From assembly GCF_037414475.1 (NCBI RefSeq), contig NZ_CP147913.1, forward strand, positions 3,720,001-3,784,000: DNA of 64,000 nt. Direction: 5' to 3'. Both the position numbers and the translations under genes were made by a program. The notes under the pieces were generated by a model. The model was not told where the DNA came from, ran no database searches, and worked only from the letters and a program-made list of their open reading frames with translations. Below, one piece after another: positions 49,722 to 61,300 of this stretch. The first letter of the stretch is position 1. Every line of letters begins with the position of its first letter. Source of the DNA: Myxococcus stipitatus. Its GTDB lineage: Bacteria > Myxococcota > Myxococcia > Myxococcales > Myxococcaceae.

Positions 49722-52700
49722 GTGGGGTTGGATAAATTCCTCTCAAACAAATACGAACAATCCCTCAGTCCCACGCTCGTCACACTCCTTCGACAACGAG
49801 CCGAGACCGAGCCGACACGCGAGGCCTTCAGCTTCCTGGGTGAGTCGGGTCAGGTGGAGCAACGGGTCGACTACGGCGCGCTCGAGCGTCAGGCCCGAGC
49901 CATCGCCGCGAGCCTTCAAGCACAGGGGGCGGAAGGAGAGCGCGCGCTGCTGCTCTATGCCCCCGGTCCGGAGTACGTGGCGGCCTTCTTCGGCTGTCTG
50001 TTCGCGGGGATGGTGGCGGTCCCCGTCTATCCGCCGGAGCTGGCGCGCCCGGAGCGAAGCCTGTCACGGCTGCTCGCCATCGTCCGGGACAGCGGGTCGA
50101 AGTGGGTGCTCACGACCGCGCCGTTGCGTGGCGTCGCGGAGGGGCTGTTCGCCGAGTACCCCGAGCTGGCGCGGCTGAGCTGGGAGCTGACGGATGAGCT
50201 GCCGCTCGAGGCGGCGGAGGCGTGGCGCGAGCCCGCGGTGGACACGTCCACCGTGGCGTTCCTTCAGTACACCTCCGGCTCGACGGGGACGCCGAAGGGC
50301 GTGGTGCTCACCCACGCCAACCTGCTCCACAACCTGGAGGCCATCCACGAGCGGTTCGGACTCACTCGACAGAGCCGGGGCGTCATCTGGCTGCCGCCGT
50401 ACCATGACATGGGCCTCATCGGAGGAATCCTCGCGCCCATCCATGGCGGGCTCCCCGTGGACCTGATGTCCCCGCTCACCTTCCTGCAGGCTCCGTTCGC
50501 GTGGCTGAAAGCCATCTCGGAGCGCAAGGGGACGTGCAGCGGAGGCCCCAACTTCGCCTACGAGCTGTGCGTCCGGAAGGTCACCGAGGCCCAGAAGGCC
50601 ACGTTGGACCTGTCCTCGTGGGAGCTGGCCTTCTGTGGCGCGGAGCCGGTGCGCGCGGACACGCTCGACGCGTTCGTCCGGGCGTTCGAGCCCTGCGGCT
50701 TCCGGCGAGAGGCGCTGTATCCCTGCTACGGCCTGGCGGAGGGGACGCTCATCGTCACCGGCCCCGCTCGAGGCAAAGGGGCCCGTGTCCAGACGTTCCA
50801 GCGGGACGCGCTGGAGGCTCATCGCGCCCTCCCGTTGGAGCACGCGCCCACGGACGCGCGGACCCAGGTCTCTCACGTGAGCTGTGGTGAGGCCGCGGTG
50901 GGGCTTCGCGTGGGCATCGTGGAGGCGGGGACGCGGCGGCGGCTCGACGCGGGCCACGTGGGAGAGGTCTGGGTCCAGGGTCCGAGCGTGGCCCAGGGCT
51001 ACTGGCGGAACGCCGACGCGACGGAGCAAGCCTTCGCGGCCCACATCGCGGGCGAGGACGACGGGCCGTGGCTGCGCACCGGAGACCTCGGCTTCCTCCA
51101 GGACGGAGAGCTGTTCATCACCGGGCGGCACAAGGACCTCCTCATCCTCCGGGGACGCAATCACTATCCCCAGGACCTGGAGCTGACCGTGGAGCGCAGC
51201 CACCCCGCGCTGCGTCCAGGTTGCGCGGCGGTGTTCTCGGGCGGTGACGCATCCAGCTCGGGCGTCGTCGTCGTCCAGGAACTCGACCGGCGCTATCCGG
51301 GCGAGGACTGGGACTCCATCTCGAACGCCATCCGGCAGGCCCTCACGCTGCAACACGGCGTGGGCGTCGACGCCGTCGTCCTCATCCGCGCGGGTTCGCT
51401 GCCCAAGACGTCCAGTGGCAAGGTCCAACGCACCGCGTGCAGGGAAGCCTGGCTCGAGGGACGGCTCACGCCCATCCACACGGACGCGCCCGCCACGAGG
51501 GAGGCACCGGGCCAGCTCTCGCGAGATGACCTGATGGCGCGCTCCGAGGACGAACGGCGCGCCGTGCTCATCGACTTCCTCTCACGCGCGGGGAAGCTCC
51601 CCCCAGGACTGTCCACACGCGAGGCCGCGTCCCATTCGCTGGGGCTGGACTCGCTCGGGCTCGTCGAGTTGAAGCACCGCCTCGAGCGGGACCTGGGCCT
51701 CTCGTTGGAGTTGAGGATGCTGCTGGGCGCTCCTTCCCTGGAGGAGCTCGCCACCCACCTGATGGAGGCGCTGCGCGCGGAGGCGCCATCGCCACGAGCC
51801 GAGGAGTTCCCCCGAGACCAGGAGGCCCACCTGCTCCTGACGCCCGGACAGCGGGCCTTGTGGTTCCTCCATCAACTCGCGCCCGCCTCTCCGGCCTACA
51901 TCCTCGCGAGGGCGGCCTACATCCGCGGGCCCCTGGACGTGTCCGCGCTGCGCCGCGCGTTCGAGTTGCTCGTCGCGCGCCACCCTTCCCTGCGCGCCAC
52001 CTTCCCGCTCGTTGGAGAAGAGCCCGTCCAGCGGCTCCACGCCCGGCGCGCGGACGTCCTCCAGGTCGTCGACGTCTCGGGCGAGGACTCACGCACGAGC
52101 GACACCCGACTGCGAGAGGCGGCCTTCCAACCCTTCGACCTCGCCCAGGGTCCGCTGCTCCGCGCGACGTTGTTCTCGAAGGCCGCCGACGAGCACGTCC
52201 TCCTGCTCGCGGTCCATCACCTCATCGCTGACTTCTGGTCGATGTCCCTGCTGGTGGAGGAGCTGCTCCGCCTCTACGAGGGGCCCTCGGGCGAGAGCAC
52301 CCTGCCTCCGCCCGGACACCCCGCGGCGTGGCTCCAATGGCAGCAGCAATACCTGGCGGGGCCTCGCCAACAGACGGACTGGGATTACTGGCGGCGGCAG
52401 CTCGACGGCCCCTTGCCGCTCCTCGAGCTTCCTCCCCCATCGATGTCCTCCACGCCCCCGGCACCGGTCCATCACTTCGTGCTGGGGCCTCGGCTGCGAC
52501 AGCGCGTCGACGACTTCTCCCAGCGCCATGACGTGACGCCCTTCGTCGCGTTGCTCGCGGCGTTCCAGGCGTTGCTGCACCGGTTGAGCGGACAGGATGA
52601 CCTCATCGTGGGGACCCCGGTGGCGACGCGGAGCCATCCAGGCGCCTCGCGACTGGTGGGCTACTGCGTCAACACCCTGCCGCTTCGCGTGAGCCTGGCG

Positions 52701-55016
52701 GATGGACCCGGGTTCGCCGCGCTCGTCCAGCGCACCCGCGACCTCGTCCGGGGAGCCCTGGAGCATCAAGAGCTCCCCTTCCCCCTCATCGTCGAGCGAT
52801 TGCGCCCGGAACGCGTCGCCGACCGCACGCCCATCTTCCAGACCGTCTTCGTCCACCAGCGCAGCCCCGTCGCGAGCCATCCCGAGCTGTCGTCCTTCGC
52901 GCTGGGCGAAGGCACCGCGCGGCTGAGCCTGGGCGGCGCGAGCGTCGAGCCGCTGCCACTACCTCCCGCCGCGTCCCCCTTCGAGCTCATGCTCGCCGTC
53001 GCGCCGACCGACGCGGGGCTCTCCTGCGCCTTCGAGTACGACCCGGCGCGGCTCGACGCGGCCTTCATCGAGCGGCTCGCGGCGCAGTACGAGCACCTGC
53101 TGGAAGCGGGGCTGGACGACGCGGACACGCCCATCGCTCGACTGCCGCTGTTGCCCGCGTCGCAGCGTGCGCAGCACCTGGCCGCGCGGAACGCATCCCA
53201 CCGGCCTTATCCCCCAGACGATTGTCTGCACACGCTCGTGGCCCGTCAGGCGCGACGGACTCCAGACGCGGTGGCGCTGGTGCACGGCGCACAGCGGATG
53301 ACCTACGGCCAGCTCCTCGCGCGGGTCTCGGGGTTGGCCGCGAAGCTGCGCGCGCTCGGCGTGGGTCCCGAGGTCCGCGTCGGCGTCTTCAGCCACCGCA
53401 CGCCCGACCTGGTCGCGGGGCTGCTCGCGGTGCTCGAGGCGGGCGGGACCTACGTGCCGCTCGACCCCCTGTATCCACAGCCGCGCCTGGACTTCATCGT
53501 CCGCGACGCGCGCATCCACGTCCTGCTCACGGAGCGCTCCCTGGACACGCGGCTGCCCGCGAGCACGGCCCACCGCCTCTTCCTGGATGAAGCGCGCGAC
53601 GTGGCGACACCAGCCCCCTCGGAGGCAGTCCACCCCGAGCACCTGGCGTACATCCTCTACACCTCCGGCTCCACCGGTCAGCCCAAGGGCGTGGCCATCG
53701 CCCACCGCGCCGCCTCGAACTTCATCCACTGGGCCGGTGAAGCCTTCAGCACCGACGAGCGAGCGGGGGTCCTCGCGGCCACGTCCATCTGCTTCGACCT
53801 CTCCGTCTTCGAGCTGTTCGCGACCCTGGCGCACGGAGGCCGCGTCATCCTGGTGGACAGCGCGCTCCACCTGACTGAGCAGGCCTCGGCGGCCACCGTC
53901 ACGCTCATCAACACGGTGCCCTCGGCCATCACGGAACTGCTCAACGCGGGCGGCATCCCCGACACGGTGCGCACCATCAACCTCGCGGGTGAGCCCCTCA
54001 CGCAAGAGCTCGTGCGGCGGCTCCACCAGGAGACGAAGGCCGCCCGCGTGGTGAACCTGTATGGGCCCTCGGAGACCACGACGTACTCCACGTTCACCCC
54101 GCTGCCCGCCGAGCCCTCCGAGCCGGTGAGCATCGGTGGGCCGGTGGCCAACACCCAGGTCTACGTGCTGGACCCTCACCTCCAACCCGTGCCCGTGGGC
54201 GTCCGAGGAGAGCTGTTCATCGGTGGCGCGGGCGTGGCGCGCGGCTACATCGAGCGGCCCTCGCTCACCGCCGAGCGATTCCTCCCAGACCCGTTCTCCC
54301 ACGAGACGGGGGCGCGGATGTACCGGACGGGAGACCACGTGCGACAGCGCCCGGATGGGACGCTGGAGTTCCTGGGCCGGGTTGACCATCAGGTGAAGCT
54401 GCGAGGCTTCCGCATCGAGCTGGGCGACATCGAGTCCGCGCTCCGGCAGGCCCCTGGAGTGCGCGATGCCATCGTCGTTCTCCGAGGAGAGGGCGCGCGA
54501 CGAAAGCTCGTCGCCTGCGTGGTGCCAGCGGCCCGCGAGGGCGAGGGGCCCGAGGTGTCCGCGCGCGGCCTGCGCGAGCACCTGCGCGCACGGCTCCCTG
54601 AGTTCATGGTGCCGGCGACCCTGCTGCTGCTGAAGGAGTTGCCGCTGACGCCCAACGGCAAGGTCGACCGCGCGGCGCTGCCCTCCTCGGACACCGGCGC
54701 CGAGGAGCTCGAATCCGGTTACATCGCCCCGCGCAATGAGCTGGAGGCGCGCATCGCCCAGGTCTTCGCGGAGCTGCTCCAGCACGAGCGCGTGGGCGTA
54801 CACGACAACTTCTTCGACCTGGGCGGCAACTCCCTGCTGGCGACCCGGGTGGCCTCGCGGCTGTCCACCGCGCTCCAGGTCCAGACCAGCGTCCGCGCCG
54901 TCTTCGAGCACCGGACCGTGGCCACCCTCGCGGAGAACCTCGCGCGGGCCCAGGCGTCGTCCTCCGGTCCCCTCACCATCACCGCGCAACCCCGGGTGCC
55001 ATATCGCCGCGGCTAG
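49722..55016 (+). CDS. NRPS: FAAL-ACP-C-A(Ala)-PCP (SfmA-like loading module)
   Basis: A 1764-residue synthetase from GTG 49722 (GGAGG nine bases upstream). Order: fatty acyl-AMP ligase (about 15-570; YTSGSTGTPKG, PPYHDMGLIGG), ACP (GLDSLGL, Ser644), condensation domain (about 690-1140; HHLIADF from about 832, DF where most have DG), adenylation domain (about 1160-1650; YTSGSTGQPKG, A10 NGKVDR) and PCP (LGGNSL, Ser1704). The hand-read A-domain pocket is D-L-F-N-N-A-L-T-Y-K, a known alanine code. In the saframycin pathway SfmA has this domain order, adding a fatty acyl leader to Ala. The lipid is later removed, so the start unit is cryptic. Confidence 0.95.
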   Translation: MGLDKFLSNKYEQSLSPTLVTLLRQRAETEPTREAFSFLGESGQVEQRVDYGALERQARAIAASLQAQGAEGERALLLYAPGPEYVAAFFGCLFAGMVAVPVYPPELARPERSLSRLLAIVRDSGSKWVLTTAPLRGVAEGLFAEYPELARLSWELTDELPLEAAEAWREPAVDTSTVAFLQYTSGSTGTPKGVVLTHANLLHNLEAIHERFGLTRQSRGVIWLPPYHDMGLIGGILAPIHGGLPVDLMSPLTFLQAPFAWLKAISERKGTCSGGPNFAYELCVRKVTEAQKATLDLSSWELAFCGAEPVRADTLDAFVRAFEPCGFRREALYPCYGLAEGTLIVTGPARGKGARVQTFQRDALEAHRALPLEHAPTDARTQVSHVSCGEAAVGLRVGIVEAGTRRRLDAGHVGEVWVQGPSVAQGYWRNADATEQAFAAHIAGEDDGPWLRTGDLGFLQDGELFITGRHKDLLILRGRNHYPQDLELTVERSHPALRPGCAAVFSGGDASSSGVVVVQELDRRYPGEDWDSISNAIRQALTLQHGVGVDAVVLIRAGSLPKTSSGKVQRTACREAWLEGRLTPIHTDAPATREAPGQLSRDDLMARSEDERRAVLIDFLSRAGKLPPGLSTREAASHSLGLDSLGLVELKHRLERDLGLSLELRMLLGAPSLEELATHLMEALRAEAPSPRAEEFPRDQEAHLLLTPGQRALWFLHQLAPASPAYILARAAYIRGPLDVSALRRAFELLVARHPSLRATFPLVGEEPVQRLHARRADVLQVVDVSGEDSRTSDTRLREAAFQPFDLAQGPLLRATLFSKAADEHVLLLAVHHLIADFWSMSLLVEELLRLYEGPSGESTLPPPGHPAAWLQWQQQYLAGPRQQTDWDYWRRQLDGPLPLLELPPPSMSSTPPAPVHHFVLGPRLRQRVDDFSQRHDVTPFVALLAAFQALLHRLSGQDDLIVGTPVATRSHPGASRLVGYCVNTLPLRVSLADGPGFAALVQRTRDLVRGALEHQELPFPLIVERLRPERVADRTPIFQTVFVHQRSPVASHPELSSFALGEGTARLSLGGASVEPLPLPPAASPFELMLAVAPTDAGLSCAFEYDPARLDAAFIERLAAQYEHLLEAGLDDADTPIARLPLLPASQRAQHLAARNASHRPYPPDDCLHTLVARQARRTPDAVALVHGAQRMTYGQLLARVSGLAAKLRALGVGPEVRVGVFSHRTPDLVAGLLAVLEAGGTYVPLDPLYPQPRLDFIVRDARIHVLLTERSLDTRLPASTAHRLFLDEARDVATPAPSEAVHPEHLAYILYTSGSTGQPKGVAIAHRAASNFIHWAGEAFSTDERAGVLAATSICFDLSVFELFATLAHGGRVILVDSALHLTEQASAATVTLINTVPSAITELLNAGGIPDTVRTINLAGEPLTQELVRRLHQETKAARVVNLYGPSETTTYSTFTPLPAEPSEPVSIGGPVANTQVYVLDPHLQPVPVGVRGELFIGGAGVARGYIERPSLTAERFLPDPFSHETGARMYRTGDHVRQRPDGTLEFLGRVDHQVKLRGFRIELGDIESALRQAPGVRDAIVVLRGEGARRKLVACVVPAAREGEGPEVSARGLREHLRARLPEFMVPATLLLLKELPLTPNGKVDRAALPSSDTGAEELESGYIAPRNELEARIAQVFAELLQHERVGVHDNFFDLGGNSLLATRVASRLSTALQVQTSVRAVFEHRTVATLAENLARAQASSSGPLTITAQPRVPYRRG

Positions 55017-55037
55017 TGCGCGCGAGGAGAGAACCCC

Positions 55038-58000
55038 ATGTCCACCGACACCGCCTCCCTCCAAGGCCGATTCATCTTCCCCGCGTCCGCGAGCCAGCAG
55101 CGGCTCTGGTTCCTCCACGAACTGGACGCCCAATGGAGCGTGGCCTACCACCTGCCCGTCGCCTTCCGCGTCGCCGGCGCGGTCGACCGCGTCGCGCTGC
55201 AACGCGCCCTCAACCTCGTGGTGGCCCGACACGAAGCCCTGAGGACGCGGCTGGCGTACCTGGATGGCGAGTTGGTGCAGGTCATCCATCCCGACGCGCG
55301 CGTCACCCTCTCCTTCGCCGACCTGAGCCACGTGCCCGCGAACGAGCGAGGTGAGCAGACGCGGCGACTGCTCGCGGCAGAGGCCCGGCGCCCCTTCCAG
55401 TTCACCGAGGACAGCCTCTTGCGGGTGTGCCTGTTGCGCATGGGCGCCACGGAGCACGTGCTGCTCGTGACGGTGCATCACCTCGTCGCGGATGGGAGCT
55501 CCGTGGAGCTGCTCGTGCGCGAGCTGGTGGACAGCTACGACGCCTGCCTCCGAGGCGCCGAGCCCTCCCCCCCGGCCCTCCCCATCCAATACGCCGACTA
55601 CGTCGAGTGGCAACGGAAGTGGCTCGGCACCGAGGCGCACGCGGCCCAGAGCCGCTACTGGAAACAGAAGCTGGCGGGCGCGCCCCAGGCCATGGAGCTG
55701 CCCGTGGACCATCCGCGTCCCTCGGTCCAGACGTTCCGCGGCGCCACCACGGAGTTCACCCTCTCCCCAGAGCTGGGCGCGGCCGTCCGCCGCCACGCCC
55801 GCGCCAACGGCGTCACTCCGTACATCCTCCTGCTCCAGGCGTTCGCCATCGTGCTGCGGCGGTACACGGGGCAGGACGACTTCCTCATCGGCACCCCCGT
55901 GGCGAACCGGGAGCGTCCTGAACTGGAGCCGCTCATCGGGTTCCTCGCCAACACGCTCGTGGTGCGCGTGGACCTGTCCGGTGACCCGCGCATGGACGCG
56001 ATGAGCGCGCGCATCCGGGAGACGCTCCTGGAGGCGCTCACGCACCAGCAGCTCCCCTTCGAGCAGCTCGTCGAAGCGCTCCAGCCCCAGCGCACGCTGA
56101 GCCACAACCCGCTCTTCCAGGTGATGTTCGGGATGCAGGAGGCGCCGCTCGCGCGCCTCGCGATGGGAGGACACACGCTGGAGCGGCTGCCCGTGGACCC
56201 GGGCACCTCCCGCTTCGACCTGTCCTTCTTCCTCATCGACGACGGGGACCGCGTCCACGGCATCGTCGAGTACAGCTCCGACCTGTTCGAGGCCGACACC
56301 ATCACCCACCTCGTCCAGCACTTCACCCGGGCGGTCGAGGGGATGCTGGACGAAACCCATCCGCGCCTCTCGCGACTCGCCTTGGACACCGAAGCCGACC
56401 GGCGGGAGCTGCTCGCGCGGGCCTTCCACGCGGAGCCTCGCGCCTTCGTTCCCATCCACGAGGCGGTCGCCGCGCAGGCCGCGCGGACGCCCGAGCGTGT
56501 GGCCGTGCAGTGCGGAGCCATCCGCCTCACCTATCGGGAGCTGATGACCCGGGTCCACCGGCTCGCGGGGGCCTTGCGCGCGCGCGGCGTACGCACCGAG
56601 GACAGGGTCGCCATCCATCTGGAGCGCTCGCCGGACCTCCTCGTCGCGCTGCTCGCGGTGCTCGAAGCGGGTGGAGCCTACGTCCCCGTGGACCCGCGCT
56701 ACCCGCATGAGCGCATCCGCGCCATGCTCGAGGACGCGCGCCCTCGGGCCCTCGTTACGACGCCCCAGCTCGCGTCCCTGGCCGTGGACATCCCCCACGT
56801 CCTGACTCCGGACGAGGTGGCCGAGACCGACCAGAACATCGCGCCGAGCCCCACCGCGGGAGAGCACACGCTCGCCTATGTCCTCTACACGTCGGGCTCC
56901 ACCGGCCGCCCCAAGGGCGTGATGGTGACCCACGGAGCGCTCGCCAACTTCCTCGACACCATGGCGCGCGAACCCGGGCTGAGCGGCGAGGACGTCCTCG
57001 CCGCGGTGACCACGTTCTCGTTCGACATCGCCGCGCTGGAGCTCTACCTGCCGCTGCTCGTGGGCGCGCGGGTGGTGATGGCCACGCAAGAGCAGACGGC
57101 GGATGCACGGGAGCTGGCGGCGCTGCTCGACACGCACGACGTGACGGTGATGCAGGCCACGCCCGCCACGTGGCGGCTCTTGACGGACACAGGCTGGCGC
57201 CCCTCCGGAAGCTTCACCGCGCTCTGCGGAGGCGAGGCCCTCCCGCAGGACCTCGCCGACCTCCTCATGTCTGGCGGCGGCGCGCTGTGGAACCTCTACG
57301 GCCCCACCGAGACGACGGTGTGGTCATGCCGCAAGAGGCTGCATCCCGGCGAGCGAGTCACGCTGGGCCGGCCCGTGGGCAACACGAGCACCCATGTGCT
57401 GGACGAGCACCTGATGCCCGTTCCCTCCGGTGTGAGCGGCGAGCTGTTCATCGGCGGAGAGGGCGTGGCCCGTGGGTACTGGGGGCTTCCGGAGCGCACC
57501 GCCGAACGCTTCGTGCCCGATCCCTTCTCCACAAGCCCGGGCGCGCGCCTCTATCGCACCGGGGACCTGGTGCGCCGGCGTCCCGACGGTGACCTCGTCT
57601 ACCTGGGACGCGCCGACCATCAGGTGAAGCTCCGCGGCTTCCGCATCGAGCTGGAGGAAGTGGAAGCCGTCCTGAGACGCCACACGGAGGTGCGTGACGT
57701 GGCGGTGCGCGTGTGGGGGACGGACGAGGCCCGCCGGCAGCTCGTCGCCCATGTCGTCCCCGCCAGGACCCAGCCTCCCGAGGACCTCTCGCGTCGGCTT
57801 CGTGAGCACGCCCGCGCGCACCTCCCCGAGTACATGGTGCCCGCCACCATCGCCCTGCTGGACACGCTCCCGCTGACGCCCAACGGCAAGGTGGACCGCC
57901 GCGCGCTGCCCTCCCCAGACGCCGCCTCCACCTCCAGCGAGCGCACCCGCGTCGCGCCTCGTAGCGACACCGAGCGACAGGTCGCCGAGGTCTGGACCCG

Positions 58001-58310
58001 GCTGCTCGAACGCGAACAGGTCAGCGTCCATGACGACTTCTTCGAGCTGGGCGGCAACTCGCTGCTCGCCGGACGCCTCGTGCAGCTGCTCGACCAGGTG
58101 TTCGGCGTGCGGGTGCCCATGCGCGACCTCTTCATCAACGCCACCATCGCCCACCTCGCGACCGTCATCGACACGCGGCGCCGACAAGCGCCCTCGATGA
58201 CGAAGCCCGCGTCGGACACACCGCTGGACGGACTGAGCGACGCCGACGTGGATGTCCTGCTGAACGACTCGCTGCTGAGCCACGCCCTCTCTCAGGAGAC
58301 TCGCAGGTGA
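55038..58310 (+). CDS. NRPS: C-A(Gly)-PCP (SfmB-like module)
   Basis: A 1090-residue single elongation module. The C domain (about 10-430) has an intact HHLVADG motif (His147-148). The A domain (about 450-960) carries YTSGSTGRPKG, LYGPTETT and NGKVDR. Hand alignment gives the pocket D-I-L-Q-L-G-L-V-W-K, one conservative change from the glycine code DILQLGLIWK. PCP Ser is about 1008 (LGGNSLLAGR). After the PCP, a tail rich in Asp and Leu (SDADVDVLLNDSLLSHAL) looks like a docking helix for the next protein. Glycine after alanine matches saframycin/safracin assembly. The stop overlaps the next start (GTGATG). Confidence 0.95.
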   Translation: MSTDTASLQGRFIFPASASQQRLWFLHELDAQWSVAYHLPVAFRVAGAVDRVALQRALNLVVARHEALRTRLAYLDGELVQVIHPDARVTLSFADLSHVPANERGEQTRRLLAAEARRPFQFTEDSLLRVCLLRMGATEHVLLVTVHHLVADGSSVELLVRELVDSYDACLRGAEPSPPALPIQYADYVEWQRKWLGTEAHAAQSRYWKQKLAGAPQAMELPVDHPRPSVQTFRGATTEFTLSPELGAAVRRHARANGVTPYILLLQAFAIVLRRYTGQDDFLIGTPVANRERPELEPLIGFLANTLVVRVDLSGDPRMDAMSARIRETLLEALTHQQLPFEQLVEALQPQRTLSHNPLFQVMFGMQEAPLARLAMGGHTLERLPVDPGTSRFDLSFFLIDDGDRVHGIVEYSSDLFEADTITHLVQHFTRAVEGMLDETHPRLSRLALDTEADRRELLARAFHAEPRAFVPIHEAVAAQAARTPERVAVQCGAIRLTYRELMTRVHRLAGALRARGVRTEDRVAIHLERSPDLLVALLAVLEAGGAYVPVDPRYPHERIRAMLEDARPRALVTTPQLASLAVDIPHVLTPDEVAETDQNIAPSPTAGEHTLAYVLYTSGSTGRPKGVMVTHGALANFLDTMAREPGLSGEDVLAAVTTFSFDIAALELYLPLLVGARVVMATQEQTADARELAALLDTHDVTVMQATPATWRLLTDTGWRPSGSFTALCGGEALPQDLADLLMSGGGALWNLYGPTETTVWSCRKRLHPGERVTLGRPVGNTSTHVLDEHLMPVPSGVSGELFIGGEGVARGYWGLPERTAERFVPDPFSTSPGARLYRTGDLVRRRPDGDLVYLGRADHQVKLRGFRIELEEVEAVLRRHTEVRDVAVRVWGTDEARRQLVAHVVPARTQPPEDLSRRLREHARAHLPEYMVPATIALLDTLPLTPNGKVDRRALPSPDAASTSSERTRVAPRSDTERQVAEVWTRLLEREQVSVHDDFFELGGNSLLAGRLVQLLDQVFGVRVPMRDLFINATIAHLATVIDTRRRQAPSMTKPASDTPLDGLSDADVDVLLNDSLLSHALSQETRR

Positions 58311-61300
58311 TGCCCTCTCAGAACGACTCGGTCCCAAGGCCCCTCGAGGACAAGCGCGCCGCGCTCACGCGCTGGCTCCGGGAGCGCGGGGCAGACCCCG
58401 CCAACCTGACGCCCACGCAGCGACGCCTGTGGATGCTGCTCCAGTTGGACGGCTCCCTGCCGGCCCAGGTGTTGACGGCGCGCGAGCTGCGAGGCGCCTT
58501 GGAGCTGGCCCCGCTTCAGCAAGCCGTCGCCGAGGTCGGCCGCCGCCACGACCTGCTGCGCAGCACCTTCAAGGACGTGGGGGGCACGCCGCTGCGGCGC
58601 GTCCACCCCATCGCGGCGCTGTCCCTGCGGCTGACGGACGCGACCGGCACGGACGCCGCGGAGCGCCTCTCAGACCTCGCTCGAGAGATGCTCGCTCCGC
58701 GCGCCGACGTCGCCTCCGGGCCGCTGTTGGACGTGCAGCTCGTCAAGCTCGCCGCCGACCACCACGTGCTGTTCGCGTCGGGCCACGAGCTGGTCGTGTC
58801 GGCCTCGGCCCTGGAGTCCTTCCTCCACGAGATTCTCGCGACGTACGCCGCCCTCCACTCGGGAGCCTCCCTGGATGAAGGCCCCGCGCTCTCTCACACG
58901 GAGCACGCCGTCCTCGAGCACGCCTGGCTCACCGGACCCGAGGGAGCGGCGACAATCGAGTCGTGGCGCCGACGCCTCGCGGACGTGCCCGTGCTCCAGC
59001 TCCCCACGGACCGGCCCCGGCCCGCGGTGAAGACCCACCGCTCCGCGTCGGTCCACCAGCTCCTGTCACCGGAGATTCTGGAACAGCTGTCCGCGCTCGC
59101 CACACGCGCGGAAGAGGAGTTGGGGACGGTGCTGCTGACGGGCCTCCAGACCCTGCTGGCCCGTTACTCCCTCCAGACCGACGTGACGGTGGGGGTGCGC
59201 GACGAGCACCCCGTGAGCGCGGAGTCCGAACCGCCCGGCCCTGGGCGGGGTCCCCTCGTCTTGCGAGTCGGCTTGGGCGGAGACCCATCCTTCGAGGACG
59301 CGCTCCGGCGCACCGGCCGAGCCCTGCGTGAAGCGCGGAGGTGGGCGCGCGTGCCGTTCGGCACCCTCGTGGACGCACTCCAGCCATCGCGTGACCTCAG
59401 CCGCACGCCCTTCTTCCAGACCCTCTTCCAGTTCCGCGACGCACGCGAGGTGCTCGACCTGCTCCCCGGCCTGCGAGTCACGCCTCACGTGCCGCGCGTG
59501 GGGACCACCCCGGTGGACGTGACGCTCGCCGCGACCGCCACGCAGGAGGGTCTGCACCTGCGCGTGGATTACAACACCGACCTCTTCGACGCGAGCACCG
59601 CGCGGCGGATGCTCGACCATCTGCGCACGTTGCTCGAAGGAGCGCTGACCAGGCCCACGAGCACCCTCTCCGCGCTGCGGCTGCTGCCCGCCGAGGAGTG
59701 GGGCCAGGTCCTCCATGGCTGGAACGCGACGGCCCACGCCGCGCCCATGGAGAAGTGTCTGCACGAGCTGGTGGAGGAGCAGGCCGCGCGCACCCCGGGC
59801 CTCATCGCCATCACCGGTCCGGGCGGCGAGCTCACCTACGCGATGCTCGACGAGCAGGCGAACCAGCTCGCGCATCACCTGCGAGGGCTCGGGCTGGAGC
59901 GCGAGGACCGCGTGGCGCTGTGCCTGGAGCGCTCGGTGGAGATGGTCGTCTCCATGCTCGCGGTCCTCAAGGCGGGAGGCGCCTACGTTCCGCTGGACCC
60001 GGAGCACCCCACGGAGCGGCTCGCGCAGCTGCTCACGGACAGCGGCGCCCGGGTGCTCATCACCCAGCGGTCGCTCACGGCGAGGGTGGGGACGTCCTCG
60101 GCGAAACGGCTCCTCGTGGACGAGGACTGGCCCTCCATCGCGGCGAACCCTCGCGAGGCCCCGTCTCGGACGACGACGCCCGCGAACCTCGCGTACCTCA
60201 TCTACACGTCCGGCTCCACGGGGACACCGAAGGCGGTGATGCTCACGCACCGGGGCATCGTCAACAACCTCACGTGGAGACAGGCCACGTGGCCACTCAC
60301 CTCCGAAGACCGCGTCCTTCAGAACCACCCGTTCAGCTTCGACCCGTCCGTGTGGGCGACGTTCTGGCCCCTGCTCGTGGGCGCGCGCACCGTCGTCACC
60401 GCCGCGGGGCAGGCCACCGACAGCCGCTCGATGGTGGAGCTGATGCGCGCCCAGGGCATCACCGTCTATGGCGCGGTGCCGTCGCTCAACTCGGTGTTGA
60501 TGGAGGAGCCGGAGATTGGCCGCTGCACCCGCCTGCGCTACGTGCTGAGCGGAGCGGAGGCCCTCACTGGTGCGCTCCAGCGCGGCATCTTCTCGCGCGT
60601 GTCGGCCACGGTGGCGAACCTGTACGGCCCCACCGAGACGACCATCGATGCGACGAGCTGGACGTGCCCGCGCGTGGAGGAGCCGGAGGCGGCGCCCATC
60701 GGTCGGCCCATCGGCAACATGCGCACCTACGTCGTCGACGCACACCTCCAACCGGTTCCCGTGGGTGTGCCCGGTGAGATTTGCGTGGGCGGCGCGGGAC
60801 TGGCGCGCGGCTACCACGGGAGGCCCGGCCTGACGGCGGAGCGCTTCGTTCCGGACCCGTTCTCCGGTGAGCCGGGCGCGCGGCTGTACCGGACAGGCGA
60901 CCTGGGGCGGTACCGGGCGGACGGCGCCATCATGTTCCTCGGCCGCGTGGACGACCAGGTCAAGGTCAGCGGCTACCGCGTGGAATTGGGCGAGGTCGAG
61001 GCCGCGCTCGGCCAGCACCCCGACGTGCGCGAAGTCGTCGTCGTGGCCCACGCCAGCGGCCCGGACATGAAGCGGCTCGTCGCGTACATCGTGCCCGCGG
61101 AGAACGCCGCGCCCCAAGCGCGCGCCCTGGCGACCTACCTGGAGGCATACCTGCCGGCGTACATGGTGCCCACTGTGTTCGTCATCGTCGGCGAGCTGCC
61201 CCGGACGGCCAACGGCAAGGTGAACCGCCAGGCGCTGCCCGCCCCTCAGGTCGAACGGCCGGAGTCGCGCACGGACTTCACGGGGCCCCGCTCACCGCTG

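Noticed and set aside
52959-57137. A 1392-codon open frame antisense to the NRPS genes
   Set aside because: Long antisense frames are expected in GC-rich DNA. This one has Arg/Gly/His-rich composition, no domain, and lies opposite clear NRPS motifs.
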